Shown one piece after another: positions 1-6,953 of a stretch of DNA of 12,606 nucleotides. The notes under the pieces were generated by a model. That model did not search any database. It worked only from the letters and a program-made list of their open reading frames with translations, and was not told where the DNA came from. The first letter of the stretch is position 1; every line of letters begins with the position of its first letter. This stretch comes from Merdivivens faecigallinarum. GTDB lineage: Bacteria; Bacteroidota; Bacteroidia; Bacteroidales; UBA932. The translations under genes were made by a program, and so were the position numbers. The stretch spans positions 1 to 12,606 of the forward strand of contig JADILY010000106.1 in NCBI GenBank assembly GCA_017695055.1. Direction: 5' to 3'.

Positions 1-40
1 TGAGGATCGGAAAAATAACGATAGTAAGTACTTTTTTCAT
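1..40 (-). CDS. N-terminus of a secreted or membrane protein, cut by the window edge
   Basis: Reading the minus strand from an ATG at 40-38 gives MKKVLTIVIFPIL before the window ends. A short Lys-rich start followed by a hydrophobic run is what a signal peptide or membrane anchor looks like. A good Bacteroidota -7 box on the same strand (80-87) lies about 40 nt upstream, which supports a real gene start. Only 13 codons are visible, so neither the product nor the type of signal (SPI, lipoprotein or membrane anchor) can be named. The gene is divergent from nrnA. Confidence 0.5.
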   Translation of the reverse strand, partial: MKKVLTIVIFPIL

Positions 41-79
41 TATTTATTGTAAATTTAATTTTGTTTCACAAAAGTCCCA

Positions 80-111
80 CAAAAGTATACATTTTATTTA
101 GTTCCCGCAAT
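80..111 (-). promoter_or_regulatory. Bacteroidota promoter for the left-edge gene
   Basis: On the minus strand TACTTTTG (80-87) fits the TAnnTTTG -7 consensus. ATTG (108-111) lies 20 nt upstream and matches the TTTG -33 box at three of four positions. Transcription would start near 75, giving a leader of about 35 nt before the ATG at 40. The box sits in a small direct repeat (ACAAAAGT at 69-76 and 79-86). It interleaves with the nrnA promoter on the other strand, so the two promoters probably cannot be occupied together. Confidence 0.5.
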
Positions 112-127
112 ATAATTTTTAATTTTG
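97..127 (+). promoter_or_regulatory. Bacteroidota promoter for the nrnA operon
   Basis: TAATTTTG (120-127) is an exact TAnnTTTG -7 box. TTTA (97-100) lies 19 nt upstream and is one base from the TTTG -33 box. The predicted start is near 132-134, leaving a leader of about 13 nt before the ATG at 147, with no Shine-Dalgarno sequence, as is usual in this phylum. It is the only strong plus-strand promoter seen ahead of the six-gene run. Confidence 0.6.
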
Positions 128-146
128 CACCCAGAAAAATTGTAAT

Positions 147-1181
147 ATGTTGAATATTCATGCTGAATCCGTCGCCGAACTGGTGAGAACCGTTGAAATC
201 GGAAGAAAATTTTGTATCGTCGGCCACACTTCTCCGGACGGGGATGCGGTGGGTGCCTGCGTTGCCATGAGGGAATTCCTGCGAAGCCTCGGCAAGGAGG
301 CCGTAATCGTATTGCCCAACCGTTTTCCGGCTTTTTTAAGGCATCTGGACCCCGAAGACACTATCCTTCTGTACGATACGGACAGGGAAAAGGCCGCCCG
401 GGCGATATCCGGCTCCCAGGTCTTGTTTTGCCTCGATTTCAACAGTTTTTCCAGGACCGACGAGATGGCGGATGCCCTTGAAGCCTCTACGGCAAGGAAA
501 ATCCTCATAGACCACCACATAGGCCCTGATGTCCGGAATTTCGATCTGACACTTTCCATGACGGACATATCTTCTACGTGCGAACTGCTGTACCATATCC
601 TGAAAATGTTTCCGAATGTAGGCGGGAACGCATCGCTTTTGCCTCCCCTTACGGCTGAAGCCCTTTTTACGGGCATGACTACGGATACGAACAATTTCGC
701 CAATTCGGTATATCCTTCCACCTTTTCGATGGCTTCGGAACTGCTGGCGGCAGGAGTGGACCGCACGGCAATGCTTTGCAGGCTGTACAACCAGTTTTCG
801 GAAGGCAGGCTGAGGCTGATCGGGGAACTGCTGAGGAACAGGATGAAGATAGTGGACGGGAAGTTTTCCTACATGATGCTCCCTTTCGGATTGCAGCACG
901 AGTACGGGTATTCCAAGGGAGATGTTGAAGGGGTGGTGAACAGGCCGTTGGAAATCAAGGATGTGCTGATATCCGTGCTGTTCACTGAGGATAAGGATTT
1001 CGTGAGGGTTTCCATCAGGAGCAAGCCGGATGTGGATGTAAATGCCTTTGCGCGAAAATATTTTAACGGTGGCGGGCACAAGAATGCCGCCGGGGGCAGG
1101 CTGGAAATGGACATGGGAATGATTCCGGAATATTTCGCCGCTTCAGTGAGGGAGTATGCCATGCAGGCACATCTTTTGTAA
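147..1181 (+). CDS. nrnA: DHH/DHHA1 phosphoesterase, NrnA-type oligoribonuclease/pAp phosphatase
   Basis: NrnA-family enzymes degrade 2-5 nt RNA fragments in the cytoplasm and many also dephosphorylate 3'-phosphoadenosine 5'-phosphate. The 344-residue product has the usual family length and all the DHH signatures: HTSPDGDAVG (residues 27-36, metal ligands D31 and D33), DFNSFSR (97-103), the naming DHH at 122-124 inside LIDHHIG, and TTDTNNF (178-184) with D180. The DHHA1 substrate-binding domain ends in NGGGHKNAAGG (307-317). The start follows the promoter at 97-127. It is first in a run of six plus-strand genes; the next start lies 25 nt after the stop. The family assignment is secure; the balance between nanoRNase and pAp phosphatase activity cannot be read from sequence. 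Confidence 0.93.
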   Translation: MLNIHAESVAELVRTVEIGRKFCIVGHTSPDGDAVGACVAMREFLRSLGKEAVIVLPNRFPAFLRHLDPEDTILLYDTDREKAARAISGSQVLFCLDFNSFSRTDEMADALEASTARKILIDHHIGPDVRNFDLTLSMTDISSTCELLYHILKMFPNVGGNASLLPPLTAEALFTGMTTDTNNFANSVYPSTFSMASELLAAGVDRTAMLCRLYNQFSEGRLRLIGELLRNRMKIVDGKFSYMMLPFGLQHEYGYSKGDVEGVVNRPLEIKDVLISVLFTEDKDFVRVSIRSKPDVDVNAFARKYFNGGGHKNAAGGRLEMDMGMIPEYFAASVREYAMQAHLL

Positions 1182-1206
1182 AACAAATTTTTCTGTGCAT
1201 TTGAAA

Positions 1207-1782
1207 ATGAAGAGAGGAACGATAAGTATTTTGACCTTTGCGGCGGCCGTCCTTGCGCTGTCGCAGATTTCTGCATGTACGTCCCAGAGCCTTGAAACCA
1301 CCTATGCCACTCTGGAGGAATCAATCGACAGGTACATAGCATCGCATTTTTCCGATTCCGTAGCATATACGATACACAGGAACGCCGGTTCTAACAGGGT
1401 AACGGTGAATCCTTCGGATTCGGCCGGATTCGAGATTCCCTCGGATACGCTGATGGCAGGAGGTACCGTCGTTTTCGATTACGCCCTGTATCTTTTCGGC
1501 AACTCGTTTCCTCCGCAGGATATGATAGCCGCCACTACGGAGGAACTCGCCGGACAGGGCGGAATATGGGGCGACTCAACTACTTTCGTTCCGGTGACGG
1601 TAAACCTGTCGGACAAGCATCTGCTTCCGGGCCTGAGGAACGGTCTGCTGGGAGTGTATGCAGGGGAGGAGTGCTACATCCTGTTTTCGGCGAAGTACGG
1701 CTTCGGCAACAAGGAAATCAATGCAATTCCGAAAATGTCGTCGCTGATGTATCATGTCTGGGTCCATAGTATAGAAAATTGA
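1207..1782 (+). CDS. FKBP-fold lipoprotein
   Basis: The start at 1207 is chosen over an in-frame ATG at 1156 because it gives a clean lipoprotein signal: MKRG, a hydrophobic run, then lipobox ISAC with the lipidated Cys at residue 24; the longer form would place a Cys-rich stretch in front of it and overlap nrnA. The 191-residue product should be anchored in the envelope. Its C-terminal half follows the FKBP-type peptidyl-prolyl isomerase pattern: LLPGLRNGLLG (139-149), GEE (153-155), the YGFG turn (164-167) and an IP..S..MYHVWV strand (174-186). The usual Phe-Asp of the active site is not evident, so it may be a folding or binding module rather than an active isomerase. Related FKBP-like lipoproteins of Bacteroidota include the GldI group of gliding factors, but assignment to that group is not supported here. 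The next lipoprotein starts 16 nt downstream. Confidence 0.8.
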   Translation: MKRGTISILTFAAAVLALSQISACTSQSLETTYATLEESIDRYIASHFSDSVAYTIHRNAGSNRVTVNPSDSAGFEIPSDTLMAGGTVVFDYALYLFGNSFPPQDMIAATTEELAGQGGIWGDSTTFVPVTVNLSDKHLLPGLRNGLLGVYAGEECYILFSAKYGFGNKEINAIPKMSSLMYHVWVHSIEN

Positions 1783-1798
1783 AAAATAGATTAAAATT

Positions 1799-2815
1799 AT
1801 GAATATAAGAATCTTATCTCGTTTAGTATTGGCCGCGGCTCCGCTGGTTGCAGCAGTTTCGTGCGCAAAGGAGCCGGCGGACAGCACATATTCTTCTTCG
1901 AAAAAAGTGCTTGAAGCGTGGCTCAATATCAATTATCCCGACATATCCCCTTCAGGCAGGGGCATATACGTAATCGATTCGCGGCCAGGTACGGGACAGG
2001 CCATGGATGATTCGTCGGTATATGTTTTCGTGGATTACAGCATTACGGATCTGGAAGGGAACTATGTCGAGACAACGGACGAAACCATAAACAGGCGCCT
2101 TGGCACATACGTGGCTTCCAATTATTACGGTGCAAGGGTGATGGTAAGAAAGGACGGACAGCTTTATGCGGGGGTCGAGGACATGCTCGACATGATGAAC
2201 GTGGGGGGATACATGAAGGCCGTCATTCCTTCATGGTTCCTTAATTCGGATGTCTACGATGACGTTGAGGAATATTATGCCAACGACCCGGGCGGAAGCC
2301 ATTATATCTATGAGATTTCCCTCAAATATGCCACGGACGACATAGAGCAGTGGGAAAAGGATACCCTCGAAAGTTATTCGCGGAAATATTATGACGGGCT
2401 GGATTCGCTGATGGAAGGTTTCTATTACAAGGTCCTGAATGTCGGGACGGGGGATACGATTCCCAACGACTCCACTATATATATAAGGTATGTGGGAAAA
2501 TTGCTGGACGGACATGTTTTCGATACGAATATCAGGGATACTGCGAAAAAATACGGTATTTTCGATGATTCGAAGGATTATGATGTCCCGGCGAAGGTAA
2601 AGATGTCCTCTTCCGCTTCTGGGATAACGCTGGAAAGCTCCACCGTGGTCACGGGATTCGGCGAAACCCTTTTCAGGATGGACAACAACCAGGAGGTGGT
2701 GTCTTTCTTCTCTTCGGACATGGGATACGGCGCAAGCGGAAGCGGGAATGCGATTCCTCCGTACTCGCCTCTTGTTTTCCATGTGACAATAGTAGAATAC
2801 GACGAATATGAATAG
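1799..2815 (+). CDS. Lipoprotein with two tandem FKBP-like domains
   Basis: The 338-residue product begins with a lipoprotein-like signal ending VAAVSC (Cys 22). The lipobox is loose (Ala at -3), and Lys-Glu at +2/+3 resembles the charged surface-export signal known in Bacteroidota. Two FKBP-like units follow. The first (about 53-178) is degenerate: NYVETTD stands where an active FKBP has a Phe-Asp. The second (about 208-335) keeps more: DGHVFDTN with F241-D242, VVTGF (283-287, matching the VIxGW segment), GYG (309-311) and a C-terminal IPPYSPLVFHV strand. It may be a periplasmic or surface prolyl isomerase or chaperone acting with the preceding lipoprotein. Its stop codon overlaps the MATE start by 8 nt, which implies translational coupling. 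The first unit resembles the Bacteroidales DUF4827 type, but that is from memory and unconfirmed. Confidence 0.8.
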   Translation: MNIRILSRLVLAAAPLVAAVSCAKEPADSTYSSSKKVLEAWLNINYPDISPSGRGIYVIDSRPGTGQAMDDSSVYVFVDYSITDLEGNYVETTDETINRRLGTYVASNYYGARVMVRKDGQLYAGVEDMLDMMNVGGYMKAVIPSWFLNSDVYDDVEEYYANDPGGSHYIYEISLKYATDDIEQWEKDTLESYSRKYYDGLDSLMEGFYYKVLNVGTGDTIPNDSTIYIRYVGKLLDGHVFDTNIRDTAKKYGIFDDSKDYDVPAKVKMSSSASGITLESSTVVTGFGETLFRMDNNQEVVSFFSSDMGYGASGSGNAIPPYSPLVFHVTIVEYDEYE

Positions 2816-4202
2816 TCCGGGTGTCTCACCTACGGTTCTGGGAACGGAGCCGATAGGTAAATTGTTGAAAACTTACGCCATACCGGCTATCATAGCGATG
2901 ACGGCCTCGTCATTGTACAATATGATAGACAGTATATTCATCGGACATGGTGTCGGGGCTTACGCCATTTCGGGCATAGCCGTTACCTTCCCTCTGATGA
3001 ACCTTGCGGCAGCCTTCGGCACCCTTGTCGGTGTCGGCGCCTCCACCCTGATTTCCGTCCTTTTGGGGCAAAGGAATTATGATGCCGCGACAAAGGTATT
3101 GAGCAATACCGTGACTCTTTGTCTGATAACCGGTATCGCTTTCAGTGCCGTGGCTCTGATATTCCTCGATCCGATATTGCTTTTTTTCGGTGCGAGTGAA
3201 AATACCATAGGATATGCGAGGGACTATATGCGGGTGATATTGCTCGGCAACGTCATAACGCACCTTTACCTCGGTCTGAACAATCTCCAGAGGGCCATAG
3301 GGGAGCCTAAGAAGGCGATGGGGGCGACCCTTTTCACCGTCGTGCTCAATGTAGCCCTCGCGCCGATATTCATATTCACATTCAAAATGGGGACGGGAGG
3401 GGCCGCGCTTGCGACTGTAATAGCGCAATTGGTGGCCGCCGTGTGGGTTTTCTTCGAATTTACCAAAAAGACGAAAGCTGTCCATTTCGGGAAAAAGATA
3501 ATCATGCTCGACCGCAGGATAGCCCGTGATTCGCTGTCCATCGGTTTTGCTCCGTTTCTGATGAATGTCGCGGCCTGCCTGATTGTGATTTTCCTCAATA
3601 AGCAGATGATGAAGTACGGAGGGGATTTGGCCATAGGCGCTTACGGCATAGTGAACAGGATAAGTTTCCTTTTCCTTATGATTGTTTTCGGTCTTAACCA
3701 GGGTATGCAGCCTATAGCCGGTTACAACTATGGGGCGAGACAGTATGCCCGTGTGAAGGAAGTCTTCTGGAAGACTGTCAGATACGCCATCGTGGTAATG
3801 AGTGTCGGCTTCATTCTCGGCCTTGCTTTCCCTAAGGCGGTGGCATCGGTGTTCACTTCGGATGCGGAGCTTATCCGTCTCTCGGCAATGGGCCTCACGA
3901 TTACCGTACTGATGTTCCCGCTCGTGGCCTTCCAGGTCGTGACATCCAATTTTTTCCAGTCGATGGGCATGGTGAACAAGGCCATCTGGCTTTCGCTTTC
4001 GCGCCAGATTCTTTTCCTTCTTCCTTGCATTTTCCTTCTTCCGCACCTGTTTGCGGACAATCCGATACAGGGCGTATGGGCAAGTTTCCCGGTTTCGGAC
4101 TTCTTTGCGACCATATTGGCGGCCATATTGTTGAAGGGCCTTATGAATAAATTTGATAAACTAAAGGACGGAGACGACCCGTCAATCCTCGGAGGTATTT
4201 GA
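2808..4202 (+). CDS. MATE-family multidrug/metabolite exporter
   Basis: This 464-residue inner-membrane protein has the length and roughly 12 membrane segments of MATE transporters, which export cationic drugs or metabolites in exchange for Na+ or H+. Family sequence features include IPAIIAMTASSLYNMIDSIF near the N-terminus (TM1), an early GVGASTLISVLLGQ segment, the repeat-linking GEPKKAM loop, and FGLNQGMQPIAGYNYGA in the second half, a strong MatE signature. It looks closest to the MepA/NorM-like MATEs common in Bacteroidales. The ATG lies inside the last codons of the upstream lipoprotein gene. The C-terminal tail is short and polar. Substrate and coupling ion cannot be told from sequence. 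Confidence 0.92.
   Translation: MNSPGVSPTVLGTEPIGKLLKTYAIPAIIAMTASSLYNMIDSIFIGHGVGAYAISGIAVTFPLMNLAAAFGTLVGVGASTLISVLLGQRNYDAATKVLSNTVTLCLITGIAFSAVALIFLDPILLFFGASENTIGYARDYMRVILLGNVITHLYLGLNNLQRAIGEPKKAMGATLFTVVLNVALAPIFIFTFKMGTGGAALATVIAQLVAAVWVFFEFTKKTKAVHFGKKIIMLDRRIARDSLSIGFAPFLMNVAACLIVIFLNKQMMKYGGDLAIGAYGIVNRISFLFLMIVFGLNQGMQPIAGYNYGARQYARVKEVFWKTVRYAIVVMSVGFILGLAFPKAVASVFTSDAELIRLSAMGLTITVLMFPLVAFQVVTSNFFQSMGMVNKAIWLSLSRQILFLLPCIFLLPHLFADNPIQGVWASFPVSDFFATILAAILLKGLMNKFDKLKDGDDPSILGGI
4191..4196 (+). promoter_or_regulatory. Shine-Dalgarno-like site for the kinase-like gene
   Basis: GGAGGT lies 7 nt before the ATG at 4204, inside the last codons of the MATE gene. A near-perfect Shine-Dalgarno match is unusual in Bacteroidota, where most genes lack one, and here it supports this start and possible re-initiation after the stop at 4200-4202. 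It also encodes Gly-Gly of the MATE tail, so the match may be coincidental. Confidence 0.4.
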
Positions 4203-4203
4203 C

Positions 4204-4833
4204 ATGAGTGATTTTTCATCGGAACATTATGTAATCAATATCGGGCGCCAGTACGGAAGCGGCGGCCGAGAGATAGCTTTCAAGCTGGGTGAGAGGCTCG
4301 GCATAAAGGCATACGACACGGAAATCATCACTGAGACCGCGAAACGGAGCGGGTTCAGCCCGGAGATTTTCAAGAAAAGCGATGAGAAGGTGAAAAAATT
4401 CTCTTTGTTTTCGGCCTTCAGCCACGGCATCCAGTATGAGAGCACAAACTTCATGGACGGGAACGAGCTGTTCCTTATCCAAAGCGAGACCATACGCTCG
4501 ATAGCCAGGTCCGAATCTGCGATTTTTGTCGGAAGATGTGCGGATTACATCCTCAGGGACCATCCGAGGATAGCCAATGTCTTCATCAGTGCCCCTGATG
4601 AAGAAAGGGTGGCCAGGGTGATGAAACGCAGGAATATTTCCGAGGCGGAGGCGAAGTCGCGGATAGAGCAGACCGACAAGAAAAGGGCCGAATATTACAA
4701 TTATTACACTTTCGGAGAATGGGGAGTGGCGCATACCTATCATTTGTGCATAGATTCGTCCGTCCTCGGCATCGACGGGACTGTGGATTTCATATTGGAT
4801 TTTATCGATAAGAAAATAAGTATTCATCAATAG
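4204..4833 (+). CDS. Cytidylate kinase-like family protein
   Basis: The 209-residue cytoplasmic protein belongs to the cytidylate-kinase-like P-loop group, distinct from the true Cmk of pyrimidine salvage. It begins with a glycine-rich nucleotide loop, INIGRQYGSGGREIA (11-25), then AYDTEII (37-43), a central IFVGRCADYIL (107-117), and a lid-like region with the basic run KRRN (141-144) and the element RIEQTDKKRAEYYNYYT (153-169). The C-terminus carries HLCIDSSVLGIDGTVDFI (180-197). These elements are typical of the group, whose physiological substrate is generally unknown. The gene starts 1 nt after the MATE stop and ends 6 nt before the next gene. The nucleotide-kinase fold is clear; CMP as substrate is only implied by the family name. 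Confidence 0.87.
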   Translation: MSDFSSEHYVINIGRQYGSGGREIAFKLGERLGIKAYDTEIITETAKRSGFSPEIFKKSDEKVKKFSLFSAFSHGIQYESTNFMDGNELFLIQSETIRSIARSESAIFVGRCADYILRDHPRIANVFISAPDEERVARVMKRRNISEAEAKSRIEQTDKKRAEYYNYYTFGEWGVAHTYHLCIDSSVLGIDGTVDFILDFIDKKISIHQ

Positions 4834-4839
4834 CCGGCT

Positions 4840-6165
4840 ATGAAATCGGGAAGGAATTTTCGTGGAATAGCCGTAATCCTGATAACCGCCGCAACCGTTA
4901 TGGCTGCTACGGCGGTTTTCCTTTTCAGGCACGGAGCCGGAGTTGCCAGGGAAGATGCGGACGACCTGCCGGTCCCGATATCCTTGAACGATACTCTGGA
5001 CAATTCGTTTTCCGAACTTCCGGAATTCGAAAAGATGGACAGGAAAATCAATTCCTGGATTAAGTTCTGGGATATAAAGGGAGTGTCTTTGGCCGTGATG
5101 AGGAATGATTCCCTGCTTTTCGCAAAAGGCTACGGATGGGCAGACAAGGAGCAGTATGTGCGCATGCAGCCCTACCATCTTCTGCGCATAGCTTCCGTCT
5201 CCAAACTTATTACGGCGACGGCCGTGATGAAGCTGAAAGAACAGGGCCTCATGCCTTTGGATACCCTCGTTTTCGGAGAGAAAGGCATCCTGAGCGATTC
5301 CCTGTATCTGGAAGCCTCCGACCGGCGTTATTACGACATTACCGTGGAGCATCTGCTCCGCCATCAGGGAGGTTTCACTTTGAGCAGGGGGGACCCCTTG
5401 TTCTGTACTTCCGAAATAATCCGCTGGGAGCATCTCGATTCCCCACCTACTACCGAGCGCCTTGTCAAGTATATTTTAAGCAGGAGGCTCGGCTACAAAC
5501 CGGGAACGTGGCAGAAATACTCCAATGTTGGCTACATGTTCCTTTCGCTTGCCATAGAGAAGATAACCGGAATGCCTTACGAACAGTATGTCAGGGACAG
5601 CATACTTGCCCCGGCCGGCTGTTACGATATGTGGCTCGGGAGGAATTATTATGCCCAGCGGCATCCCGGAGAGGCAAAATACTATATGCACAAGGATGCG
5701 CAGCCTGTCGAGGATTTTCACCTTGACGGTACGATGGTGCAGAAGTGCTATGGCGGCAGCGACTTCGAGAAGCTGCTCGGTGCGGGCGCCTGGGTCGCTT
5801 CGGCTTCCGAACTTGCCCGTTTCGTGGCTTCCATTGACGGCTGCGACGTGATTCCGGACATAATTTCCCCTGAGAGTGTGGCCGAAATGACCGAATATAT
5901 GGGCTCTTCCGTATTCCCGATAGGGTGGGCGGACATCCGCCGTAACGGAGAGTGGTACCGTTCCGGAACGCTTTCAGGCACGAGCGTCCTTGTAAAATAC
6001 TATCCGGACGGTTACTGCTGGATACTCATAACCAATTCAAGTACATGGAAAGGCTCCATGTTCTCCAAAGACATAAGCCGCCTTTTCAACCAATTGTCCC
6101 GTACCGTTGAAGAATGGCCGGAGAGGAATCTTTTCGAGCTTCAGGAGGGGAGTCTGAACAGATAA
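4840..6165 (+). CDS. Membrane-anchored serine hydrolase of the beta-lactamase/class C PBP family
   Basis: The 441-residue product has one N-terminal membrane anchor (about 9-29), so the catalytic domain should face the periplasm. Motif 1 is SVSK (119-122, nucleophile Ser119 and Lys122); motif 2 is YSN (227-229) in KYSNVGY; HLLRHQGGF (171-179) is the usual companion element of this family. The third motif, normally His or Lys-Thr/Ser-Gly, appears as RSG (374-376) in WYRSGTLSGTS, so the lysine or histidine seems to be replaced by arginine. Family members act as D-aminopeptidases, esterases or peptidoglycan-related peptidases; a true beta-lactamase role is not implied. It is last in the run, 6 nt after the kinase-like gene, and its final 25 bp overlap the convergent methyltransferase gene. 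Confidence 0.88.
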   Translation: MKSGRNFRGIAVILITAATVMAATAVFLFRHGAGVAREDADDLPVPISLNDTLDNSFSELPEFEKMDRKINSWIKFWDIKGVSLAVMRNDSLLFAKGYGWADKEQYVRMQPYHLLRIASVSKLITATAVMKLKEQGLMPLDTLVFGEKGILSDSLYLEASDRRYYDITVEHLLRHQGGFTLSRGDPLFCTSEIIRWEHLDSPPTTERLVKYILSRRLGYKPGTWQKYSNVGYMFLSLAIEKITGMPYEQYVRDSILAPAGCYDMWLGRNYYAQRHPGEAKYYMHKDAQPVEDFHLDGTMVQKCYGGSDFEKLLGAGAWVASASELARFVASIDGCDVIPDIISPESVAEMTEYMGSSVFPIGWADIRRNGEWYRSGTLSGTSVLVKYYPDGYCWILITNSSTWKGSMFSKDISRLFNQLSRTVEEWPERNLFELQEGSLNR

Positions 6166-6923
6166 AAACACGAGGTCGTGAAAAAATTCCTGATCCATGG
6201 GAGTTTTCCCATGAATGCGGGCAGGAGTCTCGGCCGGAGGCCGAATTTTATCTCGTAATGCGGATTTATGAACCAGAAACGCCTGTCGAGCACGGCCGCC
6301 TTGTGTTTTTCCAGCAGTTTTTCGAACAACTCTATCGGGGTGCGGGTCTGTTTTATCGAGAGCAGTTCAGTTATGCAGGACTCGTCTTCCCCCGCGGCCT
6401 TCAGAAGGGCTTTATAAACGGATGCCGGCAGGAGATGTATGAACGGCAGGTGGGACAGAATCCGGTTCCTGCATATCTGCTGGTGCCCCCCGAACGGCAT
6501 CTGCCATGCGGGGAATGCCATGAAAACAAGCCCTCCGGGCTTCAGGTATCTTCCGAGATTCGACATGAAGGTCTCCTTGTCCGGGATATGTTCTATCACA
6601 TCGTGGCAGACAATCAGGTCGAAGCCGTTTTCGAATTCGGTTATCTTGAAAATATCGGATGCGATGAACCTTCCTTCGGCCTTTTCCTCCCCGAAGAACC
6701 TTATCGCATCGGAGATTTTGTTTTCCGCGAGGTCCACCCCGGTCACGGAACATCCCAATTCGGAGAACGGAAGGAGGTTTCCGCCTTCCCCGCAACCTAT
6801 TTCGAGGATTTCCATTCCTTTTTCCGGTTTTATGAAAGCCGATATGTATGGAAGAAAATATTTTTTGCTCGTCGCGGCGAGTTCCTGAAAATACAGTCTT
6901 CTGTCAGTTTGTCTCCGTTGCAT
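6141..6923 (-). CDS. Class I SAM-dependent methyltransferase
   Basis: The 260-residue protein has a Rossmann-type methyltransferase core of the type 11/12 kind. Motif I is LEIGCGEGGNL (40-50), the acidic ribose-binding residue is D64 in GVDLAE, motif II is around ASDIFK (88-93), and CHDVIEHIPD (106-115) is the typical motif IV region, followed by LKPGGLVFMAFP (127-138). The C-terminal part, rich in Arg, Leu, Phe and Trp (about 228-258), may contact a membrane or lipid substrate; such tails occur in quinone, lipid and glycan methyltransferases, but no substrate can be assigned. It lies 30 nt after the sulfatase stop and has its own -7 box, so it may be transcribed both with the sulfatase and alone. 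Its 3' end overlaps the convergent hydrolase gene by 25 bp. Confidence 0.87.
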   Translation of the reverse strand: MQRRQTDRRLYFQELAATSKKYFLPYISAFIKPEKGMEILEIGCGEGGNLLPFSELGCSVTGVDLAENKISDAIRFFGEEKAEGRFIASDIFKITEFENGFDLIVCHDVIEHIPDKETFMSNLGRYLKPGGLVFMAFPAWQMPFGGHQQICRNRILSHLPFIHLLPASVYKALLKAAGEDESCITELLSIKQTRTPIELFEKLLEKHKAAVLDRRFWFINPHYEIKFGLRPRLLPAFMGKLPWIRNFFTTSCFYLFRLPS

Positions 6924-6938
6924 CTGTTCTCAGTTTTC
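6924..6938 (-). repeat. Leader element shared with the sulfatase gene (copy 1)
   Basis: Read on the minus strand this is GAAAACTGAGAACAG, lying directly against the methyltransferase ATG. It matches a 15-nt stretch of the sulfatase leader (8468-8482) at 14 of 15 positions. It may be an A-rich translation-promoting leader or a shared regulatory target. Confidence 0.4.
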
Positions 6939-6953
6939 AATCGATTTGTAACT

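Noticed and set aside
1156..1206. N-terminal extension of the first lipoprotein gene from an ATG at 1156
   Set aside because: It would overlap nrnA and put 17 polar, Cys-containing residues in front of a clean lipoprotein signal that begins at 1207.
4840..6165. Serine hydrolase as a true beta-lactamase resistance gene
   Set aside because: The family is broad, the third motif is altered, and the operon context gives no sign of antibiotic resistance.
6171..6213. Hairpins CACGA/TCGTG and CATGGGA/TCCCATG after the hydrolase stop as a terminator
   Set aside because: Both lie in the methyltransferase coding sequence. The first has a 2-nt loop and the second no U-tract on either strand, so termination is not supported.
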